NCBI GenBank assembly: GCA_002493635.1
Contig: DKZL01000054.1
Location: 1-29,719 of the forward strand
DNA: 29,719 bases
Direction of reading: 5' to 3'
Origin: Ruminococcaceae bacterium UBA7075
GTDB lineage: Bacteria > Bacillota > Clostridia > Oscillospirales > Acutalibacteraceae
Part shown: positions 25,240 to 29,719 of the stretch, piece by piece
Numbering within the stretch: the first letter of the stretch is position 1
Layout: each line of letters begins with the position of its first letter
The notes under the pieces: model-generated
What the model saw: the letters and a program-made list of their open reading frames with translations, nothing else
Databases searched by the model: none
Told to the model about the DNA's origin: nothing
Program-made: the position numbers and the translations under genes

Positions 25240-25442
25240 ATATCTTTAAAAAACTCAGAAAGTGATACATCTAAGCCGTTTGTGATTTTTTCAATATTGA
25301 CGATTGAAATATTGCGTTTACCGAGTTCAACGCTTGCAAAATAAGTTCTGTCCATACCTATTTTTTGAGCAAATTTTTCTTGACTCAATCCGGTATGACT
25401 TCTTAACTCTCGTATTCTATTACCAATTTTATCTGTAATCAT
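25236..25442 (-). CDS. XRE-family HTH regulator, controller (C) protein-like
   Basis: 68 residues forming one XRE/Cro helix-turn-helix domain: IGNRIRELRSHTGLSQEKFA, then QKIGMDRTYFASVELGKRNI, then a short SLSEFFKDI end. The size and the position directly upstream of the methyltransferase and endonuclease genes are those of restriction-modification controller proteins, which delay nuclease expression on entry to a new host. GAGGGT lies about 6 nt before the ATG. It has its own strong promoter. The role is inferred from context and family. Confidence 0.85.
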   Translation of the reverse strand: MITDKIGNRIRELRSHTGLSQEKFAQKIGMDRTYFASVELGKRNISIVNIEKITNGLDVSLSEFFKDI

Positions 25443-25496
25443 AATGTACCCTCGATATTAGATTGCACATACCGCAGAACATATTTATACAGTTTA

Positions 25497-25525
25497 ATTA
25501 TATGTTTAATCCGCAAATAAGTCAA
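25497..25525 (-). promoter_or_regulatory. Promoter of the controller gene
   Basis: Minus strand TTGACT (25520-25525), 17-bp spacer, TATAAT (25497-25502), about 55 nt before the start codon. Confidence 0.8.
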
Positions 25526-25540
25526 CTGTTTTTAAGCAAC

Positions 25541-25570
25541 AAAAAAATCGGCAGGGATTGCTCCCTGCCG
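25541..25570 (-). terminator. Terminator of the mobilization operon (after tnpV)
   Basis: Perfect 9-bp GC-rich stem CGGCAGGGA (25549-25557) with TCCCTGCCG (25562-25570). On the minus strand ATTTTTTT follows. It separates the mobility genes from the restriction-modification cassette. Confidence 0.93.
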
Positions 25571-25579
25571 CCGTTGTGT

Positions 25580-25960
25580 TTATACCGTGTAAATTATATC
25601 TGCATTTACTTTTTCCGTTGCTCTGTTGCGGATATTATTCATCTTTTGCACCCACAGCATCATATCGGTTGCTTTAAGTTCTTCAGTTACATTTTCTTTT
25701 TCGGCTAAGTCGTTTACCAGCCGAGAAAAGAGGCATTGAGCTTGGCTTTCAATGTCGGCAAGGTAGTTGTTAAGCTTACCGCTTGTGAGCAAGTTGTAGT
25801 ACAGCACCTTATGATTTTGCTTCAAATATCGTTTGTGTCGCATTCCCCAAACGCCGATATTTGCTTCCTTTTCTTCTTCCGCCGGTAACAAATCGGGTAA
25901 CATATAGTCGCCCACCTGTGTATAAGTACCGCCTAATTGTTCAAAAATTGTGTTTGTCAT
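25580..25960 (-). CDS. tnpV: TnpV family transposon protein
   Basis: 126 residues matching TnpV, a small protein named from Tn4451-type mobilizable transposons and common in Firmicutes elements: FEQLGGTYTQVGDYMLPDLL, IGVWGMRHKRYLKQNHKVLY, then helical segments. Its molecular function is not established. GGAGGT lies 8 nt before the ATG. It follows the relaxase gene by 25 nt and precedes a strong terminator. Confidence 0.85.
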   Translation of the reverse strand: MTNTIFEQLGGTYTQVGDYMLPDLLPAEEEKEANIGVWGMRHKRYLKQNHKVLYYNLLTSGKLNNYLADIESQAQCLFSRLVNDLAEKENVTEELKATDMMLWVQKMNNIRNRATEKVNADIIYTV

Positions 25961-25985
25961 TTTGTTTTACCTCCAAAAATTTTAT

Positions 25986-27146
25986 TTATCTTGAGCGTGG
26001 TTTTTCACGCTTTTGACCTTTGATTGTTCTTGCTTTTTCAAGCAAATCGTCTATCTGTTTATGACCGAAAACCTTGCGTAACAGCTTGTAATCCTTCACT
26101 TCTGAACGCAGAGTTTCGTTCTCGTTTTTAAGTTTGTCATTGATCTTCGTCAGCATTTCATTTTCACGATACAGGTTAGCATTGGTAACATTCAGCCTGT
26201 GGTAATTGTCCCAAGCCTCAAAACAACGAGCCAATGCTGTCTTGACCAATGCTTTTAACTTTTTAATAAGCGGTTCTACGATTTTTGTTTTATACGCTTT
26301 TGCAGTCATAAAGCCTTGCGGTTCGGGCAGTTGATATTCGGGTGCGGTATCTAGCATTTCTTCCACCGTTTGCAGGCGTTCCAAACCCTCGTCATAATTT
26401 AATATTCTGTCGGACAGAGCGTTAAATTCGGTTTGCTTTTTCTCGATTTCGGCACCTAATTTTTCAAGTTCTGCCGCTCGTTCTTGCTTTTTATAGTCAA
26501 GAACTGCTAGATGTTTTTCGTGAGTACCCTTGTGTTCCCACTGGATGTCGTATCGCTCCATCACGGCGGCAAGCTGCTCTTTTTCGGACTGTACCCATTG
26601 ATTCCACTCGGTATCTCCACGGGTTCCGCCCTTAAATCCTTGTGCGGCAAGCGCCTGCTTGAGTGATACTCTTGTATCAAGTCCACGCTTGCTTCCGGTG
26701 GTGAACGGAACAAAATCTATGTGCAAATGGGGCGTTGCTTCGTCCATATGAAGATGAGCCGAGAACACTTTTAACTGAGGATTTCTTTCCTGAAACCCAC
26801 GATAATATTCGTCCAAAACCTCTCTTGCAAGTGTTCCGTTTTCGCTTTCTGCGCTCATGTTTTCTTTATCGCCTATCTGCAAAATGAGTTCGTGGAACGG
26901 CTTTTCCTGCTTTGAATTTCTGATTTTCTCATAATAATTTTCTATTCTGCGGTCAGCTCTTGTCTGTTTATCGTTGTACTTTTTAAGTGCCTCATCGAAC
27001 AATTCGTGATAAACCTTTTTGATATTTTCATTGCAGTAGTCGATATTGAGATGTGTACGGCTGCCGTCCACATTTTCCGCTTTGAACTTGCGGCTGTTAT
27101 GATTTACAGAGCCTTTACCGACCATTGCGCTTATCGTTCTTTTCAT
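25986..27146 (-). CDS. MobV/Pre-type plasmid recombination relaxase
   Basis: 386-residue relaxase of the Mob_Pre (MobV) family, which nicks oriT and leads the strand into conjugal transfer using helper conjugation machinery. An N-terminal NHNSRK (about 15-20) fits motif I. The metal-binding three-histidine motif reads SAHLHMDEATPHLHIDFVPF (His131, His133, His140, His142). The C-terminal 150 residues are coiled coil and end in a basic tail. GGAGGTG is 7 nt before the ATG. Inverted repeats suited to oriT lie immediately upstream. The element can probably be mobilized but carries no transfer machinery here. Confidence 0.92.
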   Translation of the reverse strand: MKRTISAMVGKGSVNHNSRKFKAENVDGSRTHLNIDYCNENIKKVYHELFDEALKKYNDKQTRADRRIENYYEKIRNSKQEKPFHELILQIGDKENMSAESENGTLAREVLDEYYRGFQERNPQLKVFSAHLHMDEATPHLHIDFVPFTTGSKRGLDTRVSLKQALAAQGFKGGTRGDTEWNQWVQSEKEQLAAVMERYDIQWEHKGTHEKHLAVLDYKKQERAAELEKLGAEIEKKQTEFNALSDRILNYDEGLERLQTVEEMLDTAPEYQLPEPQGFMTAKAYKTKIVEPLIKKLKALVKTALARCFEAWDNYHRLNVTNANLYRENEMLTKINDKLKNENETLRSEVKDYKLLRKVFGHKQIDDLLEKARTIKGQKREKPRSR

Positions 27147-27189
27147 AAGTTACACCTCCAATCTCTTAAAATAGTACTTTCTCGGTTCT

Positions 27190-27264
27190 GTTACTCTTGT
27201 CAAGAGTAACGCAAAAGCACTTTTGACAGGCGAGCCCATCAAAAATGCAACCTGCAAGCAGGTT
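27190..27264. other. Candidate oriT: clustered inverted repeats upstream of the relaxase
   Basis: Three adjacent perfect palindromes: GTTACTCTTG / CAAGAGTAAC (27190-27199, 27201-27210), CAAAAG / CTTTTG (27212-27225) and AACCTGC / GCAGGTT (27249-27264). MobV origins lie just before the relaxase gene and contain such repeats. I cannot identify the nick site. Confidence 0.5.
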
Positions 27265-27331
27265 TTGCGCTCTCCGAGGGGCAGGAGCGGCTTTTTGAAA
27301 AAAGCCACCTGCACCCTGCAAAAACTTTATC

Positions 27332-27407
27332 CGTGTCGGTCTGTGTCGATGGTGACGATGTTTTAAGTACCACCTAAAACACCGACACGACCGTCACGCA
27401 TCGTCAC
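27332..27407. repeat. Nested inverted repeats after the RepA-like gene
   Basis: CGTGTCGGT (27332-27340) pairs with ACCGACACG (27381-27389), GTGACGATG (27352-27360) with CATCGTCAC (27399-27407), and GTTTTA (27360-27365) with TAAAAC (27375-27380). These pairings are partly mutually exclusive. The set lies at the 3' end of the ATPase gene. Possibilities are an origin, a terminator or protein binding sites. Confidence 0.6.
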
Positions 27408-28542
27408 GCTGTTCATAAGTCAAACTGACTTTACGCCCATCGTGACAGCGTTTGTTTTGATAACTTATTCCATACTCGTTAAACAAACGCCCAGCATTGA
27501 TATTCAACTTCATAGTCAATGCATTTGCTTTCATATCAGCACCGAGAAATTCAACAAGCTCTGTCGGACTGCCATACCATTCGGGGTTTTCATTTGTAAT
27601 TTTGCCTGCTATATTTTCAAGCAATGGTTCGGGCGGCAACTTCCAAAGTTCTGTTTCAGTTCTCTCAAGTTCCCACACAAGAGTTTCGGGATTGCGATTA
27701 AGATAAATCTTTTGGTCCGGTTGGTCTCTGCCTGAAACTTCAAGCGTTGCCGAATTGCTTGTACGCTTTTCTTTCCGTAAAATAAAGCCACCGTCGGCTG
27801 CGCCAAGCAATCCGTTTGTACCCGAAATCATATCAAACTTGTCATCGGAATTTTGCTTTCTTGTATGATGAACAAGCAGCAAACATATTCCATAACTATC
27901 CGCAAACTTTTTAAGCCTTGTGATAATCTCATAATCGTTTGCATAGCTGTAATTGTCTCCGCCGACTTCACGCACCTTTTGAAGTGTGTCTACGATAATC
28001 AATCTTGTATCGGAGTGTTCCGCCATAAATTTTGAGAGCTGTTCATCAAGTCCATTTCCAAGTTGACCTGCCGAAACAGAAAAGTACAAATTGTCCGTAC
28101 TCTCCGTTCCAAACATTCTGTATAATCTTTCCTGCAATCTGTGGTAGTCGTCTTCGAGAGCAAGGTATAGGACAGTTCCTTTTTTTACATCAAAATTCCA
28201 AAGCGGTGTGCCTGTGCTGATATGATAAGCAAGCTGTGCCATAAGAAAACTTTTGCCAAGTTTCGGAGCTCCTGCAAAAATATATGTTCCGGGGTAAAGC
28301 AAGCCGTCAATCAATGGCGGTTTGCTTTGATACACCGTGTTATATAACTCACGCATAAAAATCGTTTTCAAATGTGATGGGTCGAGCTGTTGCAAAAATT
28401 CTTTTTGCATTTCCTCAAGATAATCATCTAAGCTCTTGCCATCCTCATTAAAATCGGTTATACTATCATTACATACATTTAGTGACTGCTCCGTATCTGC
28501 GCCAACAGATACAACCGGAGCGGTCTTTTCTTTTTCTGTCAT
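27394..28542 (-). CDS. RepA-like AAA family ATPase of a mobile element
   Basis: 382 residues, a RecA/AAA_25-type ATPase like the hexameric RepA helicase family encoded by mobilizable elements, possibly for replication of the excised form. Walker A GAPKLGKS (91-98), a LALEDDYHRLQERL segment, Walker B LIIVDTLQK (181-189), then LLVHHTRKQ and SGTNGLLGAADGGFIL. A C-terminal DNA-binding-like region of about 90 residues follows. Its ATG overlaps the preceding stop (ATGA) and GGAGG lies 7 nt upstream. Replication role inferred from family. Confidence 0.85.
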   Translation of the reverse strand: MTEKEKTAPVVSVGADTEQSLNVCNDSITDFNEDGKSLDDYLEEMQKEFLQQLDPSHLKTIFMRELYNTVYQSKPPLIDGLLYPGTYIFAGAPKLGKSFLMAQLAYHISTGTPLWNFDVKKGTVLYLALEDDYHRLQERLYRMFGTESTDNLYFSVSAGQLGNGLDEQLSKFMAEHSDTRLIIVDTLQKVREVGGDNYSYANDYEIITRLKKFADSYGICLLLVHHTRKQNSDDKFDMISGTNGLLGAADGGFILRKEKRTSNSATLEVSGRDQPDQKIYLNRNPETLVWELERTETELWKLPPEPLLENIAGKITNENPEWYGSPTELVEFLGADMKANALTMKLNINAGRLFNEYGISYQNKRCHDGRKVSLTYEQRDDA

Positions 28543-28865
28543 TCTAATACCTCCTTTAATCCACCGAGAATATCGGCAATCATTTTGATTAAGTCAAGTA
28601 ATTCGTCATTGACTTCACCGCCGTTTTCAATCCTCTGTAATTCCGTAAGTACATCTGCAAGATTATTACGCAAAGCCTTATATACTCTCGGATTGCCTTG
28701 AACTACAACCTCTTTGTTTACAAGTCGCCTTGTAATATAGTCCTGTTTGGTTAAACTCGAAAGCTGAACATAGCGTTCAATCTGTTCCCACTCTTCGGGC
28801 GAAACTCTAAAAGCCACAGTCTTGTTTCTCCAACGGTTGTGTTCATCTTTGTTTTTAAGTGACAT
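28539..28865 (-). CDS. Small MobC-like mobilization accessory protein
   Basis: 108 residues from the ATG at 28863-28865, preceded by AAGGAGAG. RWRNKTVAFRVSPEEWEQIE followed by RYVQLSSLTKQDYITRRLVN resembles ribbon-helix-helix relaxosome proteins of the MobC type, which bind near oriT and assist the relaxase. A helical C-terminus follows. The frame runs on to 28985, but that extension overlaps the integrase coding sequence and lacks a ribosome site. It starts one base after the integrase stop and overlaps the ATPase start, so int-mobC-ATPase is one operon. Confidence 0.75.
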   Translation of the reverse strand: MSLKNKDEHNRWRNKTVAFRVSPEEWEQIERYVQLSSLTKQDYITRRLVNKEVVVQGNPRVYKALRNNLADVLTELQRIENGGEVNDELLDLIKMIADILGGLKEVLE

Positions 28866-28866
28866 A

Positions 28867-29037
28867 TTATTTTCTCTCCTTCCATAATTCATCAAGTGTA
28901 TTCGCCATTTCGTTTTGTTTTGACGGATATATGTGTGTATATCTGTCGGTAATTTCCACGGTTTCGTGACCGACTCTATCAGCAATAGCGGCGGCTTGAT
29001 AACCTTGATTTATTAAAAGTGAAACATGCGAATGCCG
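28867..29037 (-). pseudogene. int: C-terminal fragment of a tyrosine recombinase (integrase)
   Basis: 56 codons encode the C-terminal catalytic end of a phage-type integrase: RHSHVSLLINQGYQAAAIAD, then RVGHETVEITDRYTHIYPSK and a normal C-terminus ELWKERK. The R-H-x-H box, the GH and the catalytic Tyr in DRYTHIYP are present. Immediately upstream, at 29038-29040, a TAA codon interrupts the frame where the conserved HDL should precede RHSH. No other integrase parts are recognisable beyond it, so about 85 percent of the gene is missing. The cause is insertion of the neighbouring element or a deletion. It is not expected to be active. Confidence 0.88.
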
Positions 29038-29040
29038 TTA

Positions 29041-29719
29041 CGGTATAATAACGACAAACGGAAAAAGCCTTTATTTTCAAGGGGTTTGAGCGTTTGCCGT
29101 CATTTATTCAATTCCTTTTCCAAGTTGAAATATGACGAGAAAATTATCGAATAAAGGAGGCTGTTTCATTAACGACAAAATTTAATAGTGCCAGCGGTCC
29201 GGTATATTGCCGGATCGCTGATTGCCGTGGGCGTTTCACTTTTGCAGGTGGACCCCCTTTTTTCATACCCATTTTCAGGAGAAAGGAGATTCACATGGAA
29301 TTAAATGAAATGGAAAAACGGCTGCTTTTTCAGGTTGAGGGTGACTATCAATCCAAAGTCCTGAACGAGCTTTACATGACCGCCCGGTACACAAATAATC
29401 CCGAACAGCGGAAGGCAGCGGAGAATCTGATGGCAAAGCTGCGCGTTCTGACGGATGCCGAGTGCATGGACATTGTGCGGGATATTCAGAAGAATTACCG
29501 TCTGCCTTACCCTCCCCGGACGATTGGGGAAAAGATTGCCGAGGCCAGGCAGCAATCCGGTGCGGAGAAATTGAAGGGGCATGACATCATGGCGCTGGAA
29601 CGCTTCGACCCGGAGGTACGCCACATGATCGTCTTTGATGTGCTGTCTTATGATTCCCCGGTGGGTGACAAAGGTGATAAGATGCGCCTGTTCCTTACGG
29701 ATGCCGGCTATCAGAAATT
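29041..29719. mobile_element. Left end of a second, G+C-richer element
   Basis: Beyond the integrase stub the sequence changes: first an AT-rich non-coding stretch with a direct repeat TAACGACAAA (29049-29058 and 29170-29179). A hairpin with AGCGGTCCGG / CCGGATCGCT arms follows (about 29191-29217), then a gene of clearly higher G+C and different codon use. This looks like another integrative element that continues past the window. Confidence 0.5.
29295..29719 (+). CDS. Hypothetical element-encoded protein (runs off the right edge)
   Basis: An open frame of at least 141 codons. ATG at 29295 with GAAAGGAGA upstream. The product starts MELNEMEKRLLFQVEGDYQS, continues with a helical NNPEQRKAAENLMAKLRVLT segment and an IGEKIAEARQQSGAEKLKGH stretch, and is mostly charged and alpha-helical with no signal peptide. 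I recognise the general type as accessory proteins of Firmicutes conjugative elements but cannot name a family. G+C and codon choice (CGC, CTG, GCG) differ strongly from everything to the left, consistent with recent acquisition. Confidence 0.75.
   Translation, partial: MELNEMEKRLLFQVEGDYQSKVLNELYMTARYTNNPEQRKAAENLMAKLRVLTDAECMDIVRDIQKNYRLPYPPRTIGEKIAEARQQSGAEKLKGHDIMALERFDPEVRHMIVFDVLSYDSPVGDKGDKMRLFLTDAGYQK

Larger units (their letters stand above)
19158..29040. mobile_element. Mobilizable island carrying restriction-modification genes
   Basis: A 10-kb block in which every gene points left. It holds an integrase 3' stub, MobC-like protein, RepA-like ATPase, MobV relaxase, TnpV, a type IIS restriction-modification cassette and a GmrSD-like gene. 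The mobility genes are typical of Firmicutes mobilizable elements. The left limit is inferred from the terminator and att-like motif. The right limit is where integrase coding is cut off, next to DNA of different composition. Confidence 0.7.

Noticed and set aside
28866..28985. N-terminal extension of the MobC-like frame
   Set aside because: It overlaps the integrase catalytic coding sequence in another frame, and the ribosome binding site supports the start at 28865.
29131..29184. Possible 17-codon leader peptide before the right-edge gene
   Set aside because: An ATG frame exists (MTRKLSNKGGCFINDKI) but has no convincing ribosome binding site, and nothing shows it is translated.
29301..29624. 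107-residue minus-strand frame at the right edge
   Set aside because: It is the shadow of the plus-strand gene at 29295, which has a strong ribosome binding site and coherent helical protein sequence.
1..29719. CRISPR array, tRNA or rRNA genes
   Set aside because: I saw no regularly spaced direct repeats and no cloverleaf or rRNA-like sequence on either strand.

Overview
The window is AT-rich chromosomal DNA from an endospore-forming, Gram-positive, Clostridia-type bacterium. It carries spoIIGA-sigE, a YlmC/YmxH-type sporulation protein, DegV, a SleB-like hydrolase, AGGAGG ribosome binding sites and TTGAC(A/T)/TATAAT promoters. A gut Oscillospirales/Ruminococcaceae-like host is my best guess; the sequence alone does not fix the genus. 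The last ~500 bases are visibly richer in G+C.

Left part (1-9800), mostly core genome: start of rpsB, a membrane-anchored SleB-like cell wall hydrolase, a YlmC/YmxH PRC-barrel protein, a DegV fatty-acid-binding protein, a 28-residue membrane microprotein, the spoIIGA-sigE pair (protease and pro-sigma-E), a small lipoprotein, an overlapping MORN-repeat/MscS pair, pfkA and a GtrB/DPM1-type glycosyltransferase. Middle part (10-19 kb): a 950-residue fusion of an acyltransferase-3 domain to a multi-pass GT-C-like domain, a phosphoglucomutase, a second acyltransferase-3 protein, and an operon of a YtrA-like GntR regulator, ABC ATPase and ABC permease. A frameshifted APH(3')-type aminoglycoside phosphotransferase gene lies 31 nt behind the permease. 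The glycosyltransferase, fusion protein and acyltransferases suggest a cell-surface polymer decoration set.

Right part (about 19.2-29.04 kb, all genes leftward) is a mobilizable defence island. It holds the 3' stub of a tyrosine integrase, a small MobC-like protein, a RepA-like AAA ATPase, a MobV/Pre relaxase with inverted repeats that may be oriT, TnpV, then a type IIS restriction-modification system: controller-like HTH protein, two adenine methyltransferases and an AlwI/BstNBI-family endonuclease. A GmrSD-like DUF262/DUF1524 gene broken by a frameshift follows. A terminator and a motif matching the 3' end of guaA mark the probable outer boundary. The integrase is cut off at 29037 and a different, G+C-richer element with a rightward gene follows, which points to nesting or a deletion junction.

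The least expected feature is a dispersed ~95-bp repeat present five times (4699, 7548, 9858, 14868, 14944). It can fold into three successive hairpins and ends in an A-rich tract. In the four positions where it can be judged, that A-rich end abuts the U-tract of the intrinsic terminator of a gene transcribed toward it. It also creates spurious reading frames: the apparent N-terminus of the MORN protein is translated repeat.
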